A stretch of 64,000 nucleotides of DNA from Blastocatellia bacterium (GCA_016713405.1 JADJPF010000024.1:186001-250000), one strand, 5' to 3'. Positions 38,497 to 48,620 are shown, counted from the first letter of the stretch. The notes: generated by a model not told the origin, from the sequence alone. Numbers and translations: made by a program.

Positions 38497-39531
38497 TTAA
38501 TTACCTTGATTTTGTTGTTTCTTTTGTCGACGGTAAGCAGCAACTGCTGTTAAATGCTCGGATTCGGTTCGTGAAAAATTATGATGACCATCCACACCAT
38601 TAGCAACAAAATATAAATAATCTACCTCAGATGGATAAAGGGCTGCATCTATTGATTTCAGGCCAGATGAAGCGATCGGGCCAATAGGAAGCCCAGTTAT
38701 ATAATAAGTGTTATAAGGTGATTCACGTTTACGGTGTATAGGATTATTTACTTGTCCATCCCATTCTTTAGCTACTTTAGCTGCATAAATAAAAGTAGGA
38801 TCACAATCTAATCTCATTTCGCGCTTAAGCCGATTATAAAAAACAGCCGCAATAGTTGGGCGTTCCTCATTGATTTTTGCTTCTTTTTCTACCAAAGATG
38901 CCATTGTTATTACTTGATGCAAAGTCATTCCCCTTGCTTTGATACGTTCTTGACGTTCAGGTGTTAGAGTTTGGCGAAAGCGTTTTACCATGGCAGCAAT
39001 AATTTGAGGTGCTTTTTGTTGACGAGTGTAGGTGTAAGTATCAGGAAATAAATATCCTTCTAAATCTTTTGCTTCAGGGTCTAAATCTTTTATTAAATCT
39101 ATATTAGCAATAGCTTTTTCAATTTCTTTTTGACTATCAATTTGAGCATCCGTTAGAGCTTGGATTATGTCAAACTTATCATAACCTTCAGGAATAGTTA
39201 TTTGTTGAGTAACCACCAAACCTTGGTTTAGTTTAGCTATTACTTCTAATGCGGTAATTGGGGACTCAAATAAATAATCACCTGCTTGTAACTTACTTTT
39301 TTCTGGATTTAACCTTAAGTAAACCAACAGGGGCCAGCTACTACTAACAATCCCTTGTTTTACTAACAAATCTACAATTGCTCGTCGGCTCATTCCTACT
39401 TCAATAGTGATTATTACTTGACTATGATTATTTGGTTTTATTAGTTGTTTATAGCCCCAAAAGACTATTGCACTAGCTATTGCTAGTAATATTAATATAG
39501 ATAAAACTGATGTTTTTAATAAACGTTTCAT
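38497..39531 (-). CDS. mltG: endolytic murein transglycosylase MltG
   Basis: This 344-residue protein has an N-terminal membrane anchor (SVLSILILLAIASAIVFW). A LysM-like region follows, then the YceG catalytic domain: EGYLFPDTYTY, ASLVEKEA (catalytic Glu in the VEKEA motif), AAVFYNRL, LDCDPTFIYA, SPYNTYYITGLPIGPI and HNFSRTESEH. MltG cuts nascent peptidoglycan strands at the inner membrane and sets glycan chain length. It starts 8 bp after ruvX ends, the common ruvX-mltG arrangement. Confidence 0.93.
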   Translation of the reverse strand: MKRLLKTSVLSILILLAIASAIVFWGYKQLIKPNNHSQVIITIEVGMSRRAIVDLLVKQGIVSSSWPLLVYLRLNPEKSKLQAGDYLFESPITALEVIAKLNQGLVVTQQITIPEGYDKFDIIQALTDAQIDSQKEIEKAIANIDLIKDLDPEAKDLEGYLFPDTYTYTRQQKAPQIIAAMVKRFRQTLTPERQERIKARGMTLHQVITMASLVEKEAKINEERPTIAAVFYNRLKREMRLDCDPTFIYAAKVAKEWDGQVNNPIHRKRESPYNTYYITGLPIGPIASSGLKSIDAALYPSEVDYLYFVANGVDGHHNFSRTESEHLTAVAAYRRQKKQQNQGN

Positions 39532-39539
39532 TATAGTTT

Positions 39540-39953
39540 TTACTTAGGCAAATTAGAAAGATAGTCTTCCAAAATTATTAATGCTGCAAACTGATCAATT
39601 TTAGCTTGTCGCTGTTTTAAGCTTAGTCCAAATTCTTTCATTCTTTCTTCTGCTTCATAAGAAGTAAGCCGTTCATCCCAAGTAGTTATTGGACAAGATA
39701 AAGAAGCTGAAAGTTGAGCAACAAATTTTTCTACTTTTGCTGCGGAATCTCCTTTTGTTCCATCTAGCCTAAGCGGTAAGCCTACAATAATTTGATTAAC
39801 TTCTAAGTCTTCAACATATTGTTTTATTTGATTTAAGGCTGTTTCTTTTGGTATTCGTGAGAGTGTAACTAATGGGCGTGCTGTCATCATTAGCTCATCG
39901 CTAACAGCTAAACCAAGTCTTTTCTCTCCATAATCAATAGCTAGTATTCGCAT
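39540..39953 (-). CDS. ruvX: RuvX/YqgF RNase H-fold nuclease
   Basis: The longer frame starts at 40097, but the conserved protein begins MRILAIDYGEKRLGLAVSDE at 39953, so that ATG is used (137 residues). DYGxKRxGxA, IVGLPLRLDGT, WDERLTSYEAE and the final IDQFAALIILEDYL are the YqgF motifs with catalytic acidic residues. The family processes 16S rRNA 5' ends or Holliday junctions. It lies directly upstream of mltG. Confidence 0.92.
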   Translation of the reverse strand: MRILAIDYGEKRLGLAVSDELMMTARPLVTLSRIPKETALNQIKQYVEDLEVNQIIVGLPLRLDGTKGDSAAKVEKFVAQLSASLSCPITTWDERLTSYEAEERMKEFGLSLKQRQAKIDQFAALIILEDYLSNLPK

Positions 39954-40241
39954 AGCCAGGACAGTATAGAAGTGATTAAAATCGCCTGTCAACGCTAGTT
40001 GCAATAAAGCAAATGGTTGAAAATGATAAAAGTGATATAGACGGTAAATAAATAAAATTAAATATAATGAAAAATATAGACGAAAAAGACTTCTCAAATG
40101 GCTAGCTATTATGTAATAATATTAATAGATGGACAGTAATATAATAGTTCGTCCTATAAAGTTATGGAACTTTTTAATATTTTTTGTTGCAAACAGCCAA
40201 TAAAAATATCAGCCACCAAAAATAAATAGGAGAAAAGTTTA

Positions 40242-41819
40242 ATGAGTACACAAAATGAGATTTGGCAAGTAATGATTGATGATCAAGTTTATGAGGCTGA
40301 TACAGAAACATTAAAAGAATGGGCATCCGAAGGTAGGATCTTGCCAACAGATAAAGTAAAAAAAGGTAGCTTAGCTTGGAATGATGCTAATCGTGTCCCT
40401 ATGCTTAGAGCTATTTTTGCAGGCCAGCCAATTCCGCCTAGTGTAGCAAAAACACCATCAACACAACCAAATCAAACTAATAATTTAACATCTCCTAACC
40501 CTCCTAATTTTCCTAGCAATAATTCTTATAATAATTCTGTTTCTGCTCCAATAACGCCAATAACGCCAATGACTGCTCCATTAGCTCCTCCTTCTCCCAT
40601 ACCAGTTTTTAATCCTGCTGCCGCTATGCCAATGGCAACAGGAGTTTGCCGAAATCACCCTCAAGTACCTGCTAAATTTGTTTGTCGTGTTTGCAGTGCT
40701 ATGTTTTGTCAGGATTGTCCTAAAAAGATGGGAAGTATGGCAATTTGTACTGCTTGTGGTGATATGTGTAATAAAGTTTCTGATATAGCAGAAAAAGCTA
40801 CCGCAGTAGCTCAAACAGTAAATTATTATGGGCAAGGAAAAGATTTTGGAGTAGATGAATTTGTTAAAGCTGCTAAATATCCCTTTCAACACTTAATTTC
40901 CTTAATATCTGGTGCAATTACTTATGCTTTTCTTGTTTTAGGTAGTCAAATAGGTTTTGGTTCTTTTATGGCAACAGTTATGGCAACAGTTTTTCTTTTT
41001 GGGTGTATGTCTTTAACTATTAGGCAAGTAGCAATGGGACGTATGGAACGTAACTTTATGCCAGACTTTAGCGCGTTTTCCTTTTTTGATGATGTAATTA
41101 AGCCTTTGCTTTTAAGTATAGGAGTAAGCATTGTTAGTGTTTTACCTGTAGTGGTTTTGTTTTTTGCTTTGTCTTCAGTAGGTGGTTTTTTTGCCCCTAA
41201 AGAGCCTGCCTATGTTCCTGAAGAAGAAGTTCTTAGCCAAGAAGATATTAAAGGGCTAATTGATGGTAATGATGCAGAACGTGATTTAGAAACTGCCAAA
41301 AAACTACAAAAATTAGAGCCAACACGAGATATTGGAGTCAGATCTTTAGAAAAAGAAGAAAGAGAACAGAAAGAAGAAACTGTAGATCTTAGTGAACAAT
41401 TTAATAATAATTACTTAAGACAAGTGGTAGGTGCTGGTTTAATATTTATTTTAGTTATTGGTTTAGGGCTACTTTGGGCTTTTTTCTATTATCCAATGGC
41501 AATAACAATTGCAGGATTTACTCAAGATTTCTGGTCGGTTGTTAATCCTATAGTGGGAATAGACACTATGCGTAGAATGGGTATGGTTTATGTTAAAGCT
41601 TTTTTAATGTATGCAGCTATGTTTATTGCTGGTAGTACAATAAAAATAGGAATATTTATACTTATGGCTCCTATAGTAGCAATACCATTTTTTGGTATGG
41701 CAGTTTATGAAACTGTAGCAGCCATTTTTACCTTTTATTTTAGTTTAGTAATTTCTTGTATTTTAGGGTTAGCTCTTTATAAATGTGCTGAAGAATTAGA
41801 TATTGCTGTAGATAAATAA
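40242..41819 (+). CDS. GYF-like / B-box-like zinc finger / Yip1-like membrane fusion protein
   Basis: In 525 residues: an N-terminal GYF_2-like domain (IWQVMIDDQVYEADTETLKEW..., residues 5-60), a Pro/Asn linker, a B-box-like zinc site (CRNHP, CRVCSAMFCQDCP, CTACGDMC; about residues 135-178), and a Yip1-like membrane region with about five TM segments. An acidic/charged segment (about 325-390) splits it. The arrangement recurs in soil bacterial genomes, but the function is unknown; it is probably an inner-membrane protein that recruits partners. AGGAG stands before the ATG. A terminator hairpin follows. Confidence 0.7.
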   Translation: MSTQNEIWQVMIDDQVYEADTETLKEWASEGRILPTDKVKKGSLAWNDANRVPMLRAIFAGQPIPPSVAKTPSTQPNQTNNLTSPNPPNFPSNNSYNNSVSAPITPITPMTAPLAPPSPIPVFNPAAAMPMATGVCRNHPQVPAKFVCRVCSAMFCQDCPKKMGSMAICTACGDMCNKVSDIAEKATAVAQTVNYYGQGKDFGVDEFVKAAKYPFQHLISLISGAITYAFLVLGSQIGFGSFMATVMATVFLFGCMSLTIRQVAMGRMERNFMPDFSAFSFFDDVIKPLLLSIGVSIVSVLPVVVLFFALSSVGGFFAPKEPAYVPEEEVLSQEDIKGLIDGNDAERDLETAKKLQKLEPTRDIGVRSLEKEEREQKEETVDLSEQFNNNYLRQVVGAGLIFILVIGLGLLWAFFYYPMAITIAGFTQDFWSVVNPIVGIDTMRRMGMVYVKAFLMYAAMFIAGSTIKIGIFILMAPIVAIPFFGMAVYETVAAIFTFYFSLVISCILGLALYKCAEELDIAVDK

Positions 41820-41849
41820 GAACTTTTCCTAGATTTTCCAGTTAAAAAT

Positions 41850-41887
41850 AGGGACATAGAAATACAATATGTTATTTCTATGTCCCT
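41850..41887 (+). terminator. 15-bp stem-loop after the GYF/B-box gene
   Basis: AGGGACATAGAAATA (41850-41864) pairs exactly with 41873-41887 around an 8-base loop. The following T-tract is weak. Confidence 0.6.
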
Positions 41888-41997
41888 TAAAGTTTGTTAT
41901 CTATAGAATTTATTGGTATTTTATTTAGAGAAACAAGTATATTGTTGGGAACCAAAGTTTTAGTGTTGAGATTATACTTTTACACGGAGGCACGTGG

Positions 41998-42633
41998 ATG
42001 AGTAAATCCGATGAGGAACTCATGCAGCAGTTCCAAACAGGAAATGAGACAGCATTTGTCACCATTTATGAACGGTACAAATTGGCTATCTATCGTTTTC
42101 TTTATCGTAGACTAGGAAATCAAGCACGAGCAGAAGATATTACACAAGAAGTTTTTGTAGCGATAATTGAACATTGTAGAGAATGGCGACAAGAATCATC
42201 TTTTAAGACTTATCTTTATCGTATTGCTCATAATCGTGCTATCTCTGAAATTCGACGTAGTGAGTATAAAGTTATGGTGGATGCTGATAATGAAGCAAAT
42301 GCAGAACGAGTTTCTAAGGTTGCAGCACCAAATTCTTCTCCTGCTACATCTCTAGAACAACAAGAACTACAGATAAAAGTTCAACGTGCTTTAATGATGG
42401 TAGAAATAGAATATCGTGAACCCATAATTTTACGTGAGTATGAAGAATTAAGTTATGAGGAGATTTCAGCAATATTAGAAATACCTATTGGTACTGTAAA
42501 ATCAAGAATTTTTAGAGGTAAAGTAGAGTTAAAAAAATTATTGGAACCAATGCTTTCTAATACTCCTGAACAAGTGCGAAAACCTCCAAATGTCGGACTA
42601 TCATCAGGAGTATCAGATAATATTAGAACTTAG
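41998..42633 (+). CDS. ECF-type RNA polymerase sigma factor
   Basis: This 211-residue protein has region 2 (FVTIYERYKLAIYRFLYRRL, ARAEDITQEVFVAI) and region 4 (REPIILREYEELSYEEISAI, LEIPIGTVKSRIFRGKVELK). The start follows a strong GGAGG. A protein with an anti-sigma zinc finger is encoded 44 bp downstream, so the pair is likely to respond to an envelope signal. No obvious self-promoter was identified in the 178 bp upstream. Confidence 0.92.
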   Translation: MSKSDEELMQQFQTGNETAFVTIYERYKLAIYRFLYRRLGNQARAEDITQEVFVAIIEHCREWRQESSFKTYLYRIAHNRAISEIRRSEYKVMVDADNEANAERVSKVAAPNSSPATSLEQQELQIKVQRALMMVEIEYREPIILREYEELSYEEISAILEIPIGTVKSRIFRGKVELKKLLEPMLSNTPEQVRKPPNVGLSSGVSDNIRT

Positions 42634-42677
42634 GCAAGCAGACTTAATAGCAAGATATTACGATAGGAATTAAATTT

Positions 42678-44123
42678 ATGAACTGCGACTTAATTATAGA
42701 AGATTTACAAGCATTCCTAGATAATGAGTTACAATTAACTCGTCGTAGTGAAGTACAAACACATCTACAGACTTGTAAAGATTGTAGCCAAATGATTAAT
42801 GATCTTAAAGATTTGTCTAGCTTGATGAAAAGTTGTGATATTCCAATACCTAATCTACCTACAGGACAAGAATTGCTTGCTAAAGTTGCTTCTCAGTCTG
42901 CTAAGAAACAAACCAATCCCTTTACTAATTTTTTACTTTCTACATATGAATTTTTCTTTAGGTATAAAGCTCCGATCTTAGCTACTGCAACAGCCGCTAC
43001 ATTAATAGTTGTAGCATTTAATATTAGTGGGGTAAAAGAAGGAAGAATAACTCTTTATTCTGAGCAAGAAAAAAGTTCTGCTACATCAGTACAGGAAAAA
43101 TCCTTAAATCAAGACATGACTAAAAATGTTCCTGTTACGGCTCCTGCGGCTGAAGTTCCAATAGTAGAAAATAAAGAAAACTCTATTGCTACTAAAGCCC
43201 TCACAACTTCAGAACCTTTGGCAAAACCTCAAATAAATGCTTCAGCAGGAGAAACAGAAGGAGCATTAGCAGGAAAAGTTAGTAATTTAGATAGTAGTGC
43301 AATAGTTGGAGGGGTACTTGGTGCAAAAGATAATCAACCCTCGCCACCTCCACCACCTCCACCAAGTGACAATCCTAAAGCAGTAAGTAATTCAAAAGTT
43401 GAGATGAAACCTTCTGAGAGTAAAGAACAAGATGACTTAGCAAAAAATAATTTTGCTGACAAAAAAGTTTTAACTGAACAAGAAGCTAAGAATATTTCTA
43501 ATGAGTCAAACACTTCTGAAGTTGTTGAGGTTACTGCAAAAGAAGATAGTAAAGACAAAAGCAGAGATTTAACAGTTCAACCAAACCAATCAAGGCCAGA
43601 AATAGCTAAAGGAAAAAGTGGAGCAAGGCCAGGAAACTCTATACAAAAAACTGAAAAAGCAGACACAAGTAAAAGTAGTTCTAATCTTGGTATGTCTGCA
43701 CCAGCATCTATGGCGCAACCACGACGAGCCGAAACACCAGCTAAAGTTGCTGAAAAAGTGGAAGAAGAGAATAGACAAACATCTAAACATACAGAAATTA
43801 CTATTTCAACAAAAGATTTACAAGTTGTTAGAACACAATTAACTCAAATTGCTGAAGCTCAAAAAGGAAATATTACACTTAAAGTAACAGATAATAAAAT
43901 TACATCTATTTTAATTCAAGTACCAACTAGCAATTTAGAAAATACTTTAGTAGCTGTTAGAAAAGTGGGCAAAGTAATAAAAGAAAATACTAGACAAAGG
44001 TCTGTTTTAGTTGATGAACTAAAAGAAAGAAAAGATATGGATAAAATAAAAAGTAAAAAGCCTGAAGAGAGAAAACAATTAGAAACTAATTTTTCAACAA
44101 TTAATATTGTTTTTATTGAATAG
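42678..44123 (+). CDS. membrane anti-sigma factor with DUF4349-like C-terminal domain
   Basis: The N-terminal zf-HC2 domain has H-x3-C-x2-C in HLQTCKDC. TM segment APILATATAATLIVVAF follows at about residues 100-117. A long disordered periplasmic part comes next, including an eight-proline stretch (PSPPPPPPPS). The C-terminal ~100 residues (TISTKDLQVVRTQLTQIA...) look like DUF4349-type folds. It likely sequesters the upstream sigma factor until its periplasmic portion senses a signal or is cleaved. 481 residues. Confidence 0.82.
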   Translation: MNCDLIIEDLQAFLDNELQLTRRSEVQTHLQTCKDCSQMINDLKDLSSLMKSCDIPIPNLPTGQELLAKVASQSAKKQTNPFTNFLLSTYEFFFRYKAPILATATAATLIVVAFNISGVKEGRITLYSEQEKSSATSVQEKSLNQDMTKNVPVTAPAAEVPIVENKENSIATKALTTSEPLAKPQINASAGETEGALAGKVSNLDSSAIVGGVLGAKDNQPSPPPPPPPSDNPKAVSNSKVEMKPSESKEQDDLAKNNFADKKVLTEQEAKNISNESNTSEVVEVTAKEDSKDKSRDLTVQPNQSRPEIAKGKSGARPGNSIQKTEKADTSKSSSNLGMSAPASMAQPRRAETPAKVAEKVEEENRQTSKHTEITISTKDLQVVRTQLTQIAEAQKGNITLKVTDNKITSILIQVPTSNLENTLVAVRKVGKVIKENTRQRSVLVDELKERKDMDKIKSKKPEERKQLETNFSTINIVFIE

Positions 44124-44233
44124 ATAAATAAATAGATAGTAAAAGAAAAAGCTAATTATTTTAATAATTGTTTGGAAAACTTGGTGGGAGAGAAAGATTA
44201 TTTTAATGTATATAACGTTATATAAAGACAATA

Positions 44234-44265
44234 AAAAAGCTAGAGATTTAAGTCCGTAGCTTTTT
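44234..44265. terminator. bidirectional terminator between anti-sigma gene and pilA
   Basis: AAAAAGCTA (44234-44242) pairs with TAGCTTTTT (44257-44265) around a 14-base loop, with A and T tracts on either side. It lies between convergent genes. Confidence 0.65.
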
Positions 44266-44287
44266 AGAGAATCACTAATAAAATGAA

Positions 44288-44786
44288 TTAGTTACCAATT
44301 GGGGTAGACATAGAATTAGCCATTGCGGTAGCAGTGGTAGTACCACGAATAACGCCAGTAGCGTCTACGAAGAATGTACGATCGCCAGTTCTACCAATTC
44401 CGCTAGTAGCAGAAGGTGTACCTGTTACGTTAAAATCTGCTAAGGATGAAGCAGAAGGTGCTGTTGTATTAACAGTATAATTGTAACCAGATTTTGCTGT
44501 TCCTGAAGCAACTGAAGTACCAGTAGCACTAGCTGCTGCTGCTAATGAATCATCAATTAATTGTTGATTGAATAAATCTGATGCGCTTCCAAATGCACCA
44601 TTACCAACGCCAGCTTGATAGGTAGCTTCTACTGAGTGGAATAATCTCATTGCTTCTACGGCTGATGCACCGTTAGCAGAACGACGGGAAGCTAATAGAT
44701 TAGGTACTGCGATAGCTGCGATGATACCAATGATTACGACCACGATTAATAATTCGATGAGTGAAAAACCTTTGTTATTTTTTCAT
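44288..44786 (-). CDS. pilA: type IV pilin (PilA-like), frameshift after the start codon
   Basis: The sequence GFSLIELLIVVVIIGIIAAI is the class III prepilin signal, cut after Gly by prepilin peptidase, with Glu5 of the mature protein present. The ATG at 44786 has AAGGAG at ideal distance, but the A6 run right after it (44778-44783 on the + strand) puts the pilin out of frame. A5 would give MKNNKGFSLIE and A8 would give MKKNNKGFSLIE. The mature protein has an Ala/Ser/Thr-rich globular part with no Cys. A sigma-54 promoter lies upstream. Major pilin of twitching motility or adhesion is the best guess. Confidence 0.88.
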
Positions 44787-44859
44787 GTATATCTCTCCTT
44801 AAGGATTATAGTGTTAGACCGGATTTAATGATGTTAACTTATTTCTGCTAAATATATAG

Positions 44860-44874
44860 GCAACCTTTGTGCCA
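44860..44874 (-). promoter_or_regulatory. sigma-54 promoter of pilA
   Basis: Read on the minus strand this is TGGCAC-AAAGG-TTGC, an exact match to the -24/-12 sigma-54 consensus with the right 5-base spacer. Transcription would start near 44848, giving about 60 bases of leader before the pilA ATG. Sigma-54 control of pilA through PilR-type activators is known in other phyla. The rest of 44787-45098 shows nothing more. Confidence 0.85.
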
Positions 44875-45098
44875 TTGATTAGTGACCAAAAATTTTTTTT
44901 TTAGTCCAATATTATCTATAACTTAAGTTTTTAAGATCTTTTTGTTTTTAGATTAAATGACAAAAGATGTCAGCCGATAATTAACAAAATTTGTAACTTA
45001 GCAGTTAAGTGACAATTAAAGTTATTGAAATAGAACATAACATAACCAAAAGTTTAAGGTAAAGAAAACTTAGAAGCTTTTTAGCTTCAAATATATAC

Positions 45099-45611
45099 CT
45101 AAGTATCAAACTTTTGTTTTAACCATTCATTACGAGTAGAAAAAGCTTGTGGAGAAATAGCCCGATCTAAGGCTAAAACTCCATTTAAGTGGTCTATTTC
45201 ATGTTGTAAGAGTTCGGCAAAATCATTTTCTGCTATTAAAGTATTTTTTAAGTTTTCATTATCTTGATAATCTACTTTAATTTTAATTGATCTTGAAACG
45301 CGCACCATTAGCTCAGGGAAACTAAAACAATCATCCCAAAGCTCAAATTTTTCATCACTTGCCCAAGTAATTATAGGATTAATAAGTGGAGCAGAAAAAC
45401 CACTTATATTAACAAAAATCATTTGTTTAAGAACTCCAATTTGAGGTGCGGCAATAGCACGGCCAAATCCTTTAACATCATGAAAATTTGCTAATGTATC
45501 TCTAAGATCTCTAATTAAATTTTTTGTTTGGCTAGAGTTAATATCAATAATCGGACTAGATTTTTGCCACAAAATAGGATTTCCTAATTGTAAAATATCT
45601 TGGATCGCCAC
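45099..45611 (-). CDS. def: peptide deformylase-family protein, variant motif II
   Basis: This 170-residue protein has motif I as GFGRAIAAPQIG and motif III as LLQHEIDHLNG (the HExxH metal ligands and catalytic Glu). Motif II, normally E-G-C-L-S, reads DDCFS: the metal-binding Cys is kept but the Gly and Leu differ. Such divergent members occur as second copies beside a canonical deformylase. It should remove the formyl group of nascent proteins if active. It is encoded just downstream of the two M16 genes. Confidence 0.8.
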   Translation of the reverse strand: MAIQDILQLGNPILWQKSSPIIDINSSQTKNLIRDLRDTLANFHDVKGFGRAIAAPQIGVLKQMIFVNISGFSAPLINPIITWASDEKFELWDDCFSFPELMVRVSRSIKIKVDYQDNENLKNTLIAENDFAELLQHEIDHLNGVLALDRAISPQAFSTRNEWLKQKFDT

Positions 45612-45642
45612 TAATAAAACTCCTTTAGTTAAAATTTAGATA

Positions 45643-47048
45643 CTACTTAAAACCTTCTTCACTAATTTTTTTAGTATCTATTTGAGAAGCATATTTTTTA
45701 ACAATGTTAGAGATTTCTTCGCTTTTACCAATTAAAACAAAAACTAGATTTTCTTTAGGGAAGTATTCTTTAATAATTCGCTGTGCATCTGTTAGGGTAA
45801 AAGCATCAATTTTGGCGAAAAACTCATTAATTTCTTTTTCATCTAAGCCAAAAAATTCTAAATCTATTAAAACTTCTGCTAACTGATCTCCACTTTCTAA
45901 AGTGTCAGGAGCAAATTGACCTTTAATATAGCTTTTTGTAGATTTTAACTGCTCTTCAGTTATACCTTTTTGATGAAGGCGATTAAGAATTTCTAATGCT
46001 AAATCAATGGCTTGCTCTGTTGTGGCATTTTGAGTAAAAGTAGAGATTGTAAAAGGCCCACTAACTATATTTTGACTAAATGAAGATCTTGCACCATAGG
46101 TAAGACCTGTTCTAATTCTAAGTTCAGAATTTAACAGTGAGGTAAACCGCACTCCAAAAAGAGTGTTAACAATTTCTACTCCAACACGATCAGGATTATT
46201 TCGAGAAATACCTGTGTTACCTATAAGGAAAAATGTTTGTGTTGTATCAGGCTTATCAATTAGAAGTAGTTTTTTTCCTTTAACTGAAGTAGGTTCAACT
46301 AGTTTGATTGGTGTAGTAGCTTTTTTATTCCATCCACTAAAACGATTAGTTAAAGTTTTTTCCATTTCCGCACTAGCAAAATCACCTACTACAGCTAAAA
46401 TAATATTAGTTGGAGCATAATAATTGTCGTAAAACTTAACTATATCTTCACGATTAATGTTAGCTAAAGATTTTTCATCCCCGCTAACAGGTCTAGCATA
46501 AGGATGATTACCAAATAAGTAAGCATTATAGTAACGCCTTATTGCTGATTGGGCATCATCTTTAGCTTCTTTAATGTTACTGATGGATAATTTTTGTAGT
46601 TTCTCAACTTCTGATTGTGGAAAACTTGGATTGGTTAGGATATCAGTAAAAACATCTAACAATAAATCTAGATCTTTTTTAATACCTCAGATTGAGCAAA
46701 GGAAAAATCGTGTTGAGCAGAAAAAAACAAAGATGCTCCTACTCCATCAAGTTCACTAGCAATTTTGTCAGAACTACGATTTTTAGTCCCTTTTCTTAAC
46801 AATTCAGCCGTTATGTCAGCTAAACCTTCTTTTCCACTTGGGTCAAGAACGCTACCAGCGCGAATACGCATATTAAAACTAATAAAAGGAACTTCATGAT
46901 GTTCCATTAAAAGTATTGTCATACCGTTATCAAGCTTAAGTTTTTTATATGGAGGTAGTTTTAGTGAGTTAGTAGCAGATGTTTGAGCAGTGGCAGAACC
47001 TATAAGTAATAAGAATGTTAATAATAATAAAATAAAGTATTTCATCAC
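45643..47048 (-). CDS. M16-family peptidase, non-catalytic partner, one frameshift
   Basis: The signal peptide (LLLLTFLLLIGSATAQ) and M16 N-terminal domain read up to SEVLKK. One base missing at the T6 run 46675-46680 hides the continuation DLDLLLDVFTDILTNP, after which the C-terminal half follows (SGLTYGARSSFSQ, the R/Y segment). The zinc-binding HxxEH of active M16 enzymes is replaced by GLADITAELL, so this is the inactive partner that complements the HxxEH subunit in heterodimeric M16B peptidases. Full length is about 468 residues, periplasmic. It starts 17 bp after the catalytic partner. Confidence 0.82.
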
Positions 47049-47065
47049 CTTTTCTCCTAAATGTA

Positions 47066-48406
47066 TTAGTTTTTATTTTCTTGAGCTTGTTGAGATTGTT
47101 CGGAAACAGGAACTAAAGTAATAACTGTACGATTACGAGAAGTGAAATATTTTTGAGCTATTTTTTAACATCCTCAACAGTCACTTTAGCAAAATCATCT
47201 GGAGCAGAGAGTAATTTTTTGTAATCACCAAAAAAAACTTCATAAGTTCCAATAGTGTTAGCTTTACCAGCAATGGTTTTTAATCTGGCATAAAAATTAA
47301 CTAAAAGAATATTTTTAGCCTTTTTTTAGTTCTTCTTCGGTGATTCCTTGGGTTTTGATTTTTTCTAATTCTTCATAAAGGGCTTTTTCCATTTTTTCTG
47401 TTTCAATGCCAGGTTGAATTTGTGCATAAAAAGTAAATAGAGTTGGGTCAATGTCAAAGTCTGTTCCACCTTCAATTGAAAGCACTAACTCATCTTGATC
47501 AACTAAACGTTTATAAAGACGTGAGCTTTGACCTATAAAAAGAATATTTTCTAATACTTTTATTGGGTAATACTCTGGACTGTTAGTAGCAGAAACATGA
47601 TAAGCAATAGCGATAGCAGGCACTTGAGCCAACTTTTCTACACGACTTCGACGTTCTCCTAACTGTTCTGGCTCACTAGTAGTAACTTTGGCTGGAGGCT
47701 CATGAGCTTTAATTGGTTCTAAATATTTTTCTGCTAATTTAACTACTTCATCAAATGCTACATTGCCTGTTACTACAAGTGTAGCGTTTGAGGGAGAATA
47801 ACCAGATTCAAAATGCTTTTGTAAATCTTGTAATGACCAACTTTCAATGTCTGAAGGCCAACCAACTACAGGCCATTGATAAGGATGGGCAGTGTAGGCA
47901 GTTGCCCAAAGTTGTTCATCTAAAATAGCTAAATTATTGCTTTCCACAGAATTACGACGTTCAGAATAGACAACACCTCGTTCAGACTCTACTATTTTAG
48001 GATCAATACTTAAACTTGCTATTCGGTCAGCTTCTAAATCAAATATTAATTCTAATTGTGAGACAGGAAACCAATCCTGATAAACTGTTAAGTTACGGCT
48101 AGTATAGGCATTATTTGTGCCTCCATTAGCTTCCATCACACGGTCAAATTCACCTGGGCCATATTTTTTGGCTCCATTAAACATCATATGTTCAAAGAAA
48201 TGTGAAAGCCCCGTTGTTCCTGGCCTTTCATTACGTGAGCCTATACGATAAAAAGTATACATAGCTGCATTGGGAATAGAATGATCTTCATGGACTAAAA
48301 TTTTCATGCCATTTTTTAAGTTATGTGTTTTAACTTCTAAGGATTGTGAATAACTTATGGCACTAAAACTAAGTATTAATAATAGGGCAAGAAAAAATTT
48401 TTTCAT
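47066..48406 (-). CDS. M16-family zinc peptidase, catalytic subunit, two frameshifts
   Basis: The signal peptide (FFLALLLILSFSAISYSQ) precedes an M16 domain with the inverted zinc motif HFFEH and the downstream Glu in ESERGVVYSER. The C-terminus is split twice. A T7 run at 47321-47327 carries one base too many (EELKK-AKNILLVNFYARL), and T6 at 47161-47166 one too few (VEDVKK-IAQKYFTSRNRTV). Corrected, the protein has about 446 residues and ends in a Gln-rich tail. It probably forms a periplasmic heterodimer with the next gene and degrades peptides. Confidence 0.85.
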
Positions 48407-48520
48407 GCTTTACCTCGGTTGATAAGATTTATTTGCGATACTCAGAACAGACTATTTTATAGCAACCGTTTAGCTTAAGTAAGTAGGAAAAGTTGATGTA
48501 AAGCTAGCAGAAAAGAGAAA

Positions 48521-48573
48521 AACCAAAAACTAATATAACTTTATAATTTAAGTAAGTATATTAGTTTTTGGTT
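48521..48573 (-). terminator. 17-bp stem-loop between PG-binding gene and M16 operon
   Basis: AACCAAAAACTAATATA (48521-48537) pairs exactly with 48557-48573. It lies about 50 bp after the PG-binding protein stop on the minus strand. Confidence 0.6.
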
Positions 48574-48620
48574 AGTGAATTGGCGTAAGAGAGATTATGA
48601 TATTGATAGTTTATAAGTCA

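Noticed and set aside
39954..40097. 48-residue N-terminal extension of ruvX
   Set aside because: RuvX/YqgF proteins begin at MRILAIDYG; the extension is hydrophobic and aromatic-rich and looks non-coding.
47066..48406. Programmed frameshift in the M16 gene
   Set aside because: Breaks occur in opposite directions at two separate A/T runs with no slippery heptamer plus stimulator, and similar breaks occur in unrelated genes.
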